Part shown: positions 46,676 to 54,566 of the stretch, one piece after another
Numbering within the stretch: the stretch's first letter is position 1
Layout: each line of letters begins with the position of its first letter
DNA from: CALJIC01 sp039805565
GTDB lineage: Bacteria; Chloroflexota; Chloroflexia; Chloroflexales; Roseiflexaceae
Length of the DNA stretch: 64,000 nucleotides
NCBI GenBank assembly: GCA_039805565.1
Contig: JBDLTZ010000256.1
Coordinates: 1-64,000, forward strand
Direction: 5' to 3'
Notes under the pieces: model-generated
Told to the model about the DNA's origin: nothing
Databases searched by the model: none
What the model saw: only the letters and a program-made list of their open reading frames with translations
Program-made: the position numbers and the translations under genes

Positions 46676-47878
46676 ATGTCCACCCTGACCCGCGACGGCG
46701 CGCCGGCCCTTGATGACCTGTATGCGGCGCGTGCGCGGACGCTGCTGCCCGCCCCCGTCTGGCCTGAGGCGCCGGACGATGCCATCAGCCTGAACTACGG
46801 CTTCGCCGCGCCTGAGCTGTTCCCCATCAAGGATCTGCACGAGGCGATCGGCGAGGTGCTCTACGAGGCCACCGACGCGGCGCTGAACTACGGCCCCACG
46901 GCGCCGCACTTCGTGCAGCTGATCGCCGAGCGTATGCGCGCGCGCGGTGTGGCCGCCGAGCCGCAGAATATCCTGGTGACGCTGGGCTCGAGCCAGGCGC
47001 TGGGCCTGCTGCCGCAGGTCTTGGTCGAGCCGGGCGACACCGTGCTGATCGAGGGCCCGAGCTTCATGGGGGCCGTGCGCTACTTCTCGGCGGCCGGCGC
47101 GCGGCTGGTGACGGTCCCCACCGACGGCGAGGGGCTGGTGGTGGACGCGCTTGAGGAGATCCTGCACGAGCACCGGGCGCGCGGCGTGCGCCCCAAGTTC
47201 ATCTACACCATCCCCACCTACCAGAATCCCACGGGCACGCTGATGCCGCTCGAGCGGCGCAAGCGGCTGGTGGCGCTGGCGGCTGAGTACGGCGTGGTGG
47301 TGGTGGAGGACGACGCCTACGGCGAGCTTGGCTTCGAGGGCGAGCGCATGCCGTCGCTGGCGTCGCTGGACACCGAGGGGTGGGTGCTGCACGTCAGCAC
47401 GTTCTCCAAGATCCTGGCGCCCGGCGTGCGGGTGGGCTTCGTCTGTGGCCCGCCCGAGCTCGTAGCGCGGCTGGCGCAGTTCAAGATCGAGGGCGGCCGT
47501 CCGTTCATCACGCACGTGGTGGAGCGCTTCTGCGCCGACGGCCGGCTGGATGTGCATATTGGTGATTTGAACGCCCACTACCGGCGCAAGCGCGACGCGA
47601 TGCTCGAGGCGATGGCGCGCGAGTTCCCGGCGGGCTGGAGCGCCACGAAGCCGAGCGGCGGCTTCTTCATCTGGTGCAAGCTCCCCGAGGGCATGAGCGC
47701 GACGGCGCTGGCGAAGCAGGCCGCCGGGATGGGCGTGGCGTTCGAGCCGGGCACGCGCTTCTTCGCCAACGGCCAGGGCGACAACGCGATGCGGCTGGCA
47801 TTCAGCTACCAGTCCGAGGAGCGGATCATCGAGGGCATCCGGCGCATCGGCGCCGCGATGCGGGCCCTGGCCCGCTAG
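46676..47878 (+). CDS. PLP-dependent aminotransferase, class I (LysN / 2-aminoadipate-type)
   Basis: A 400-aa fold-type I aminotransferase. INYGFAAPELFPIKDL-like start, TLGSSQALGLLPQVLVEPGDTVLIEGPSF, IYTIPTYQNPTGTLM, VEDDAYGEL, and the PLP Lys in STFSKILAPGVRVGF are all present. The pattern matches the LysN/Aro8/MocR-C-terminal subgroup (2-aminoadipate, aromatic or branched-chain amino acids). ATG at 46676 with AGAAGGAGCGACC upstream. Exact substrate open. Confidence 0.9.
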   Translation: MSTLTRDGAPALDDLYAARARTLLPAPVWPEAPDDAISLNYGFAAPELFPIKDLHEAIGEVLYEATDAALNYGPTAPHFVQLIAERMRARGVAAEPQNILVTLGSSQALGLLPQVLVEPGDTVLIEGPSFMGAVRYFSAAGARLVTVPTDGEGLVVDALEEILHEHRARGVRPKFIYTIPTYQNPTGTLMPLERRKRLVALAAEYGVVVVEDDAYGELGFEGERMPSLASLDTEGWVLHVSTFSKILAPGVRVGFVCGPPELVARLAQFKIEGGRPFITHVVERFCADGRLDVHIGDLNAHYRRKRDAMLEAMAREFPAGWSATKPSGGFFIWCKLPEGMSATALAKQAAGMGVAFEPGTRFFANGQGDNAMRLAFSYQSEERIIEGIRRIGAAMRALAR

Positions 47879-47955
47879 GTGCCGGTATTCCCCGACCTTC
47901 CGCCTGGCTGATGTTCTGGCCTGGAGGGGCTATACGCCCCTTCAGGCCCCGCCTT

Positions 47956-48813
47956 TTACGGCCGCACCGGCCGGAACCCCTCGCCGAGCACCTCGCTCGC
48001 CTCCCCGATCACCACAAAGGCCTGCGGGTCCGTGCGGGCGACGATCGCCCGCAGCGAGCTCACCTCCGCCCGTGCTACCACGCACAGCAGCACTGCGCGC
48101 GCCGCGCCGGTGTAGGCCTCTGTGCCCTGGAGTACCGTCACGCCGCGCTGGAGGTCGTGGAGCAGCGCCTGCGCCACGGCGTCCGGGGTGGCGGTGATGA
48201 TCAGCGCCTGGTATGCGCCGGTGCCGGCGGCCAGGGTGAAGTCCAGCGCGCGGCTGCTGACGAAGGCCACGAGCAGGGCGTAGAGCACCCGCTCGGGGCC
48301 GTAGACGAAGAACGCCGCCGCGAAGATGAGGGTGTCGAGCGAGAGGATGCTGCGCCCGGGCGGGGTGCCGAAGCGCCGCTCGAGCAGCCGCGCGAAGATG
48401 TCCCAGCCGCCGGTGGTGCCGCGGGCGCGCAGCACCAGCCCCATGCCGATCCCGTCCAGCAGTCCGCCGTAGAGGCTGTAGAGCAGCGGGTCGCTCGTGA
48501 CCGGCTGGGCGTAGGGCCGCAGCAGGTCGATCGCCAGCGACATCACCAGCGTGGCGTAGATCGTCCGCACGCCGAACACGAAGCCGCCGAGCTGCCGGAA
48601 CCCGATGAAGAACAGCGGGATGTTGAGCACCAGCACCACCGTGCCCACGGGGGTGCCGAGGAAGGTGCTCAGAAGCTGCGAGACGCCGGTGACGCCGCCG
48701 GAGACGACGTCGTTGGGCACAAGGAACACGCGCACGGCGACGGCGATCAGCAGCGCGCCGACGGTGAGCATGGTGTAGTCGCGCAGGATAGGCCAGACTC
48801 GTTGCCGGAACAT
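47956..48813 (-). CDS. YitT family membrane protein (DUF161/DUF2179)
   Basis: A 285-aa protein with five to six TM segments in the first 195 residues (FLVPNDVVSGGVTGVSQLL is the DUF161 hallmark; LDGIGMGLVLRARGTTGGWDIFARLL the repeat) and a soluble C-terminal DUF2179 domain (YQALIITATPDAVAQALLHDLQRGVTVLQG ... VLLCVVARAEVSSLRAIV ... AFVVIGEASEVLGEGF). Function unknown; often linked to transport. It ends 60 bp from mutS in the same orientation. Confidence 0.9.
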   Translation of the reverse strand: MFRQRVWPILRDYTMLTVGALLIAVAVRVFLVPNDVVSGGVTGVSQLLSTFLGTPVGTVVLVLNIPLFFIGFRQLGGFVFGVRTIYATLVMSLAIDLLRPYAQPVTSDPLLYSLYGGLLDGIGMGLVLRARGTTGGWDIFARLLERRFGTPPGRSILSLDTLIFAAAFFVYGPERVLYALLVAFVSSRALDFTLAAGTGAYQALIITATPDAVAQALLHDLQRGVTVLQGTEAYTGAARAVLLCVVARAEVSSLRAIVARTDPQAFVVIGEASEVLGEGFRPVRP

Positions 48814-48872
48814 CAGGACTCGCTTTCAGGCAGGTGATACAGCGAGCCGCAATCATACCGCCTTTTAGCCCG

Positions 48873-51800
48873 TTACTCCCGGCCGGCGAGCCGCTGCAGC
48901 TCGGCGAGCTTGTTGAGCGCATCGAGCGGGGTCAGCTCGTTGATGTTCAGCCGGCGGATGTGCTCGACGACCGGGTTGGGCGCGAGGTCGAAGAGCGAGA
49001 GCTGGGCGCCGGGACGCTGCGCCTCGGCGCGCTTTGACGTCTGGGCTGCCGTTCGTCTGGCCGCCGCGGGTGCGTCCGCAGGCTCCTCGCCGCCGGCCTG
49101 CTCCGGCTGCCCGGCCGGTGTGGCGGGGTGCCCGTTGGCTCGACCAGGCGCCCGCTCGACGGCCTGGCGCGGCGCGTCCTCGTTTGTATGGCCGTGCGCC
49201 GCGTGGCCGGCGCTCTGGCCGCGCCGCTCGAGCTCGGCCAGCAGCTCGGCGGCGCGCCGGATGACCTGGCGCGGCACCCCCGCCAGCTCGGCCACGTGGA
49301 TGCCGTACGAGCGATCCGCGGCGCCGCGGCGCAGCTCGTGCAGGAACACTACGCGGTCCTCCTGCTCCACCGCTGCCATATGGTAGTTCTTGAGGCGCGG
49401 CAGCCCCCGCTCGAGCTCGGTGAGCTCGTGGTAGTGGGTGGCGAACAGCGTGCGGCAGCCGAGGCGCGGCTCGTCGTGGATATGCTCGATCAGGGCACGG
49501 GCGATCGCCATGCCGTCGTAGGTGCTGGTGCCGCGCCCTACCTCGTCCAGGATCACCAGGCTGCGGCGCGTGCTCTGGGCCAGCAGCGCGGCCGTCTCGG
49601 TCATTTCGACCATAAAGGTGCTCTGGCCGGTGGCGATGTCGTCCTGGGCGCCGATGCGGGTGAAGATCCGGTCCACCAGGCCCACCTCGGCAGAGTCCGC
49701 CGGGACGAACGAGCCGATCTGCGCCATAAGCACCACCAGTGCCACCTGCCGCATCACGGTGCTTTTGCCGGACATGTTCGGGCCGGTGACGAGCAGGATC
49801 TGCTGCTCCTCGGTGTCGAGCGCGGCGTCGTTGGGGATGTACAGCTCCTCGAGCATCTGCTCGACCACCGGGTGGCGCCCGCCGACGAGATGCAGGCGGG
49901 TGTCCTCACGCAGCGTGGGGCGGACGTATCGCCCGCGCACGGCAGCCTCGGCCAGGGCGGCGTAGACATCGAGCTCGGCCAGCAGGCGCGCGGTGCCGAG
50001 CAGCCGCTCGCTGGCGTCGGCCACCACGGCACAGATGCGGCTGAAGGCGCGCCGCTCGACCTCGGTCAGCTCGGACTTGGCGGTCTCGAGGCCCTCCTCG
50101 AGGTGCTTCATCTTTTCGGTGAAGTAGCGCTCGCCGGTGGTGAGGGTCTGTTTGCGGATGTACTCGGGCGGGACCTGGTCCGCAAAGGTGCGCGGCACCT
50201 CGATGTAGTAGCCGAAGACCTTGTTGTAGTCAACCCGCAGCGATTTGATGCCGGTGCGCTCGCGCTCCTGCGCCTCCAGTGTGGTGAAGTAGTCGCGTAC
50301 CATGCGGTTGCCGCGCACGATCTCGTCGATGCGCGGCTCGAAGCCGGGGCGGATCACGCGGCGCGGCTGCTCACCCTCGACGAGGCGCAGGTAGTTGTCT
50401 ACCGAGCCGAGCAGCGCGGGCGGGTCGTCGTCCAGCGCGGTCTCGAGGAAGGCAAGGATGTCGGCGCAGGGATCGAGCGCGAGGTGCTGAGTGCTCCTTG
50501 GTGGAGGCCCAACACCCTGTGCGGTTGAGATGCTCGCAGTTTTCTGAGGGCGTGCCTCAGCGACAACGTCGCTGTGGGCGGGCAGAAGCGTGGTAGCCGG
50601 AGCGGTCGCCTGTTCATCCTTCAGTGTTTCGACTGCGGCGTGCTCATCGTCGTCATCGCCGCCGAACAGGTCGTCCTCATCGGCGTGACGCGCGACGACG
50701 CGGCGCTTCGACTCGCGCTGCTCGCGCAGGCTGGGCCGTGAGTCCTGGGTCTCGAGTTGTGAGTCGTGAGACTCGGGGGCCTCGCCGTCGGTGTCGAACA
50801 GCCAGCTCTCTGCGTCATCTGTCGGTTTATCTGGCGCCGGTCGTCGGTCGTCGGTCGCCCTGTCCCCAGGCAGCCACTCCCCCAGCGCCTCCACGAGCTC
50901 GGGGAGCGCGCGGAGACCCTCTCGCAGGCGGGCCATGTCGCGCGGGGTGGTGACGGTGATGCCCTGGACGACGCGGTTGACCACGCGCTCCATATCGCCC
51001 ACCTGGCGGAGCTGCTGGCGCACCGATGCGCGCAGAATGGCGTCCTCGGCGAGGCGCTCGACGGCGTCCTGGCGGGCGGTGAGGCGAGCGATGTCGAGCA
51101 GCGGCTGCTGGATCCAGCGCCGCAGAAGCCGGGCGCCCATGGGGGTGCGCGTCTGGTCGAGCACGCTCACCAGCGAGCCTTTGGCGCGCCCGCCGCTGCC
51201 CTCGAGCAGCTCGAGGTTGCGCCGCGTCTGCGGGTCGAGGAACATCACGTCCCCGGCGGTGTAGGCCCGGATGGCGCGCAGGTGCCCCACGGCGCCGTTC
51301 TGAGTCTCGCGCGCGTACTGGACGATGGCGCCGGCGGCCCGCGCCGCGAGCGGCCGGTCCCCCAGGCCGAAGCCAGCCAACGACTGGACGCCGAACTGGA
51401 GCAGCAGCGCGTCGCGGGCGGTGCGGAGCTCCCAGCGCCAGGCGGGCCAGCCGGTGACGTGGCCGTTGGCCCAGCGGGCGGCGTTCTCGCGCTCGACGCG
51501 CCGGGCCACGCGCTCACCGGGGAGCAACAGCTCGCGCTCCTCGCGGGTCATGAACTCCAGGTCCTGCTCGAGCTTGGCGCTGGCGGGCTCGAGCCCCGGC
51601 AGCCGCAGCTCGGCCTTGTCCGGCACCAGCACTTCGGCCGCCCGCAGCCGCGCCAGCTCGCCCTGCGCCTGGCTCTCGGCGCGCTCGCCCTCGAACTCGG
51701 TGGCGGCGAACTCGCCTGTGCTCAAGTCCGCGTACGCCAGGCCGATCCGCTCGCCGTCACGCACCACCGCGGCCAGGTAGTTGTTCTGCTCGGCCACCAG

Positions 51801-52289
51801 CAGCCCGGCGTCCACCACCGTGCCGGGGGTGATCACCCGCACCACCTTGCGGTCCACCATATCACGGCTGGCGGGTGTGGCCGGCTCCAGGCCGGCGGCG
51901 TACTTTGAGCGCGGCCGGGTGTCGCTGCGCGAGGAGGGGGTCTCGGAGATCTGCTCGGCCACGGCCACGCGGTAGCCGGCCCCCACCAGCTTGGTGATGT
52001 AGCCGTCGATCGAGTGGTAGGGCATGCCTGCCATCGGGCAGCGCTGTTCGGCCTTGTCCCGCTTGTGGCTGGCGAAGCGCCGGAAGGTGAGCGTGACGCC
52101 CAGCAGCTCTGCGGCCAGCTTGGCGTCGTCGTCGAAGGTCTCGTAGAAGTCGCCCAGCCGGTAGAGCAGCACCGCATCGGGGTAGCCGGCCTTGAGGCCG
52201 CGGTATTGGACGTACCAGTCGTTGAGGTTGAAGTCGGGGAACTCGCGCTGGAGCTGTATCCGCAGCGCGCGGCTATCCGTGGCGGTCAT
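48873..52289 (-). CDS. mutS: DNA mismatch repair protein MutS with a large heptamer-rich insertion
   Basis: 1138 aa, against about 850-880 usually. N-terminal mismatch-binding motif LGDFYETF, connector, then core/lever; the ATPase has Walker A GPNMSGKST (about 835-843), FMVEMTETA, LVILDEVGRGTSTYDG and ATHYHELTEL. The extra length comes from an acidic, Gln/Asp-rich insertion at about 473-606 in the lever region, partly encoded by heptamer repeats, and an Ala/Gly-rich stretch before the C-terminal LFDLAPNPVVEHIRRLNINELTPLDALNKLAEL. The reading frame is intact throughout. ATG at 52289. Confidence 0.95.
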   Translation of the reverse strand: MTATDSRALRIQLQREFPDFNLNDWYVQYRGLKAGYPDAVLLYRLGDFYETFDDDAKLAAELLGVTLTFRRFASHKRDKAEQRCPMAGMPYHSIDGYITKLVGAGYRVAVAEQISETPSSRSDTRPRSKYAAGLEPATPASRDMVDRKVVRVITPGTVVDAGLLVAEQNNYLAAVVRDGERIGLAYADLSTGEFAATEFEGERAESQAQGELARLRAAEVLVPDKAELRLPGLEPASAKLEQDLEFMTREERELLLPGERVARRVERENAARWANGHVTGWPAWRWELRTARDALLLQFGVQSLAGFGLGDRPLAARAAGAIVQYARETQNGAVGHLRAIRAYTAGDVMFLDPQTRRNLELLEGSGGRAKGSLVSVLDQTRTPMGARLLRRWIQQPLLDIARLTARQDAVERLAEDAILRASVRQQLRQVGDMERVVNRVVQGITVTTPRDMARLREGLRALPELVEALGEWLPGDRATDDRRPAPDKPTDDAESWLFDTDGEAPESHDSQLETQDSRPSLREQRESKRRVVARHADEDDLFGGDDDDEHAAVETLKDEQATAPATTLLPAHSDVVAEARPQKTASISTAQGVGPPPRSTQHLALDPCADILAFLETALDDDPPALLGSVDNYLRLVEGEQPRRVIRPGFEPRIDEIVRGNRMVRDYFTTLEAQERERTGIKSLRVDYNKVFGYYIEVPRTFADQVPPEYIRKQTLTTGERYFTEKMKHLEEGLETAKSELTEVERRAFSRICAVVADASERLLGTARLLAELDVYAALAEAAVRGRYVRPTLREDTRLHLVGGRHPVVEQMLEELYIPNDAALDTEEQQILLVTGPNMSGKSTVMRQVALVVLMAQIGSFVPADSAEVGLVDRIFTRIGAQDDIATGQSTFMVEMTETAALLAQSTRRSLVILDEVGRGTSTYDGMAIARALIEHIHDEPRLGCRTLFATHYHELTELERGLPRLKNYHMAAVEQEDRVVFLHELRRGAADRSYGIHVAELAGVPRQVIRRAAELLAELERRGQSAGHAAHGHTNEDAPRQAVERAPGRANGHPATPAGQPEQAGGEEPADAPAAARRTAAQTSKRAEAQRPGAQLSLFDLAPNPVVEHIRRLNINELTPLDALNKLAELQRLAGRE
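50738..50779. repeat. In-frame heptamer array in mutS (GTGAGTC type)
   Basis: Six units on the plus strand: GTGAGTC, CTGGGTC, TCGAGTT, GTGAGTC, GTGAGAC, TCGGGGG. On the coding strand these give the SHDSQLETQDSRPS-like peptide in the MutS insertion. Confidence 0.85.
50838..50858. repeat. In-frame heptamer array in mutS (CGGTCGT type)
   Basis: Three units CGGTCGT, CGGTCGT, CGGTCGC at the N-terminal edge of the insertion, encoding the ATDDRRPAP segment. A further GAGGTGC TGAGTGC trace lies at about 50480-50495 at the other edge. Confidence 0.8.
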
Positions 52290-52329
52290 CGGCTCGGCTC
52301 CACAGCATGCACTCGTACAGGTGTACGTA

Positions 52330-52365
52330 ATTATAGCACGGGGTGCTCTTCCGAACAAATGTTCC
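52330..52365 (-). promoter_or_regulatory. mutS promoter with LexA (Cheo box)-like operator
   Basis: Minus-strand TGCTATAAT (52338-52330) lies 41 bp upstream of mutS. At 17 bp spacing the -35 (TTGTTC) falls inside CGAACAAATGTTCC (52352-52365), which fits the Gram-positive/Chloroflexi LexA consensus CGAACRNRYGTTYG at all but the last position. An SOS-type repressor there would block the -35. Confidence 0.6.
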
Positions 52366-52381
52366 GATCGGGATTTGGAGT

Positions 52382-52441
52382 GTGGAGGTTTTGTGGAGAA
52401 TTAGTGGAGGTTTTGACATGATCTGGCACATCGTGTGCTAA
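52382..52441 (+). promoter_or_regulatory. Promoter with three 11-bp direct repeats upstream of the chlorophyllase-like gene
   Basis: GTGGAG recurs at 52382, 52393 and 52404, exactly 11 bp apart (GTGGAGGTTTT, GTGGAGAATTA, GTGGAGGTTTT), ending at TTGACA (52413-52418). A weak -10 TGCTAA lies 17 bp on. Helically phased 11-bp repeats are typical of OmpR/PhoB-type activator sites. Confidence 0.6.
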
Positions 52442-52552
52442 ACGAGAGACTGTGCGCTGCCGCACGATGCGGCGCCTACAGCAGACGGAGCGGGCAAGCC
52501 CGAGTAAGCCCGCCAGCAAGGCAAAAGAACCTAGAAAGTCACGAGACGATCA
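52442..52552 (+). other. Structured leader of the chlorophyllase-like gene
   Basis: Two GC stems: GCCGCA-CGA-TGCGGC at about 52460 and GCGGGC...GCCCGC at about 52490-52513. I match it to no known riboswitch. Confidence 0.35.
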
Positions 52553-53971
52553 ATGCCAGGAGCAGAGGCATTTTTGAGAAGGATCGGGCAGTGGCCGCAG
52601 CGAATCGCGCTGGGCGTGGCTACGGTGTGGGGGCTGGCCGCCGGCATGATGTTCGCGTTCGCCCGCACCGAGCAGGCCTGGATGGTGTTCATCGGTGGCT
52701 ACCAGACCTCGCTGCTGCTCACCGCCATCGCCACGGTGCTCGGAGGCACGGCGCTGCGGCGGGGCGAGTGGGGCCGGGCGCTGGTGCTCGGCGTCGGCAC
52801 GACCCTGGCGGTGACGACGCTCTACCTCGTGGGGGCCACGATGGGCTCAGCCGGCGCACCGAGCGGCCTCGTGCACCTCTCGAACGGCGTGGCGCTGCAG
52901 CGCAAGCCCGACCTGCTGACCATGGCGCCGGGCTTCTACCTCGCCGGCCTGGGCCTCGGCACGGTGCTCGGCCCCGGCTTCCTGCTCTTCTCTCCCGGCC
53001 GCACCCCCGGCCGCCGCCGTGCGCCCATCCTGCGCATGCCGGCCCAGTTTCCGCCGCCCGCCGTGTACCGTGCCAAGGGCGATCCCTATCGCCCGGGGCC
53101 GCTGCCGGTACGCACGGTGCGCCTCGCGCCCGGCCACTGCGCCGCCCCTGCGCCGCTGACGATCCACGCCCCGACAGCGCCCGGCCAGTACCCGGTGGTA
53201 CTCTTCCAGCACGGCTTCCTGCTGCACCCGGGCTGCTTCAGCAGCGTGCTGACCCACCTCGCCAGCCACGGCTTCGTAGTGGTGGCGCCGCAGATGTACG
53301 CCCCGCGCGGCCTGCCGCTCGACAAGCCCAGCAGCGTGGCCGAGGCTGAGCTGGCCGAGGAGATCGTGGACTGGATGTCGCAGCACCTCAATCAGGTGGC
53401 TGGCGTCACCGCCCGTCCCGACTGCCTCGGGGTGGCCGGGCACTCGCGCGGCGCCAAGGTGGCCTGGTGGCTGCTCAAGAGCGGCCACTCCCCGATCCGC
53501 GCGGTGGCCGGCGTGGACCCGGTGGACGGCGCGATCAAACTGGCCGCCGACCCGCGGGTGCTCGACGGCTCGTTCGCGGCCACGGTTCCGGCGCTCGTGA
53601 TCGGCACCGAGCTCGGCCCGGTGCTGCCCGGCCCCTTTACGTCGCCCTCGGCCCCCACCGGCCGCAACCACGTGCAGTTCTTCGCGGCCTGCGCCGGCCC
53701 CGCCTGGCACGTCCTGCTCAGGGACCACGGCCACCTCGACATGCTCGACGACCTCTCGGGCACATACGTGCGCCGCGGCATGTGTGTGGGCGGCGCAGAT
53801 CGCGAGGGGGCGCGCCGCACCACCGCCGGCCTGCTAGCGGTCTTCTTCCGCGGCACGCTCCAGGAGGATGCGGCCGCCCTGCGCGTTCTCTCCGACGCCG
53901 ACGCCGCGCCGCTCCCGGTGGAGGTGAGCGCCAAGGTCCCGGAGGTGCGCGATGCGTTACGTGCTGCGTGA
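52553..53971 (+). CDS. Chlorophyllase-family alpha/beta hydrolase with N-terminal membrane domain
   Basis: 472 aa. Residues about 20-145 contain three to four hydrophobic segments; the C-terminal 300 residues closely follow plant chlorophyllases: YPVVLFQHGFLLHPGCFSS, LASHGFVVVAPQMY, the nucleophile Ser298 in GHSRGAK, Asp322 in GVDPVDG, VIGTELG, NHVQFFAAC and His394 in DHGHLDMLDD. The Ser-Asp-His triad is complete. It may hydrolyse the phytyl-type ester of (bacterio)chlorophyll or another hydrophobic ester at the membrane. No clear Shine-Dalgarno. The stop overlaps the next gene by 20 bp. Confidence 0.85.
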   Translation: MPGAEAFLRRIGQWPQRIALGVATVWGLAAGMMFAFARTEQAWMVFIGGYQTSLLLTAIATVLGGTALRRGEWGRALVLGVGTTLAVTTLYLVGATMGSAGAPSGLVHLSNGVALQRKPDLLTMAPGFYLAGLGLGTVLGPGFLLFSPGRTPGRRRAPILRMPAQFPPPAVYRAKGDPYRPGPLPVRTVRLAPGHCAAPAPLTIHAPTAPGQYPVVLFQHGFLLHPGCFSSVLTHLASHGFVVVAPQMYAPRGLPLDKPSSVAEAELAEEIVDWMSQHLNQVAGVTARPDCLGVAGHSRGAKVAWWLLKSGHSPIRAVAGVDPVDGAIKLAADPRVLDGSFAATVPALVIGTELGPVLPGPFTSPSAPTGRNHVQFFAACAGPAWHVLLRDHGHLDMLDDLSGTYVRRGMCVGGADREGARRTTAGLLAVFFRGTLQEDAAALRVLSDADAAPLPVEVSAKVPEVRDALRAA

Positions 53972-54467
53972 CGGGCTCTTTGGCCCCGGCGACCCGTACG
54001 AGATCCCCAATGAGCACGGCTGGCGCGCGCTCGTGGCTGCGCCCGGCCAGCCCTGGCGTGAGTCGCTGATGATCCGCGACCGCGCCGGGATCGAGCGCGC
54101 CACCCTGACGCTCAGGCGCTACCCCTCGGGCGCGGCGTACGAGCTGATGCGCCGTGGCCGACCTCTGGCACTGGTCACACGCGAGGCCGGGCTGCTCTCA
54201 TCAACGGTCGTGCTGTGCCTCGAGGAGGAGGGCGGCGAGGCGCGCGTGTGCGGTGATCTGGCGGCTAGCGAGTACCGCATCGCTATGGGCGACGCTGTGC
54301 TGGCCGAGGTCTCCCGGCGCTGGCACACCCGCGAGGGACTCTATGGTGTGGAGGTGGCCGACGGCCAGCGTGATGCGCTCCTGCTGGCCGCCTGCGTCGC
54401 GGTGGACGCTCTGGCGCGGCGCGCGGCGAAGGCGGGGCTGCGGGGCTGGCTGCGGCGCGCCGCCTAA
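53952..54467 (+). CDS. LURP-one-related/DUF567-like protein
   Basis: A 171-aa protein, MRYVLRDGLFGPGDPYEIPNEHG, then SLMIRDRAGIERATLTLRRYPSGAAYELMRRG and a C-terminal VEVADGQRDALLLAACVAVDALA helix. The repeating strand pattern and length match the LOR (LURP-one-related, YxjI) family, which shares the scramblase/tubby-like beta-barrel fold. No enzymatic motif. Overlap with the chlorophyllase-like gene implies coupling and a related membrane role. Confidence 0.75.
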   Translation: MRYVLRDGLFGPGDPYEIPNEHGWRALVAAPGQPWRESLMIRDRAGIERATLTLRRYPSGAAYELMRRGRPLALVTREAGLLSSTVVLCLEEEGGEARVCGDLAASEYRIAMGDAVLAEVSRRWHTREGLYGVEVADGQRDALLLAACVAVDALARRAAKAGLRGWLRRAA

Positions 54468-54477
54468 GAGTGCGAGT

Positions 54478-54518
54478 GCGCGGCGTAGGGGTGCAAGAAC
54501 CGCGCCCCTACGCCGCGC
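54478..54518. terminator. 14-bp GC hairpin between the LOR gene and metB-like gene
   Basis: GCGCGGCGTAGGGG pairs perfectly with CCCCTACGCCGCGC. It ends 3 bp before the extended -10 of the next gene. It shares the GTAGGGGC core with other intergenic hairpins in the window. Confidence 0.65.
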
Positions 54519-54520
54519 CG

Positions 54521-54529
54521 TGCTATAAT
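54521..54529 (+). promoter_or_regulatory. Consensus extended -10 promoter TGCTATAAT
   Basis: TGC joined to TATAAT, 38 bp upstream of the cystathionine gamma-synthase-type gene. The -35 region is occupied by the right arm of the hairpin. Confidence 0.7.
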
Positions 54530-54566
54530 CCCTCGCGTTCTCCACCCCCTATCCGAGAGGCAAGAC

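Noticed and set aside
52442..52552. Riboswitch before the chlorophyllase-like gene
   Set aside because: GC stems are present, but I could not match the cobalamin or c-di-GMP consensus motifs.
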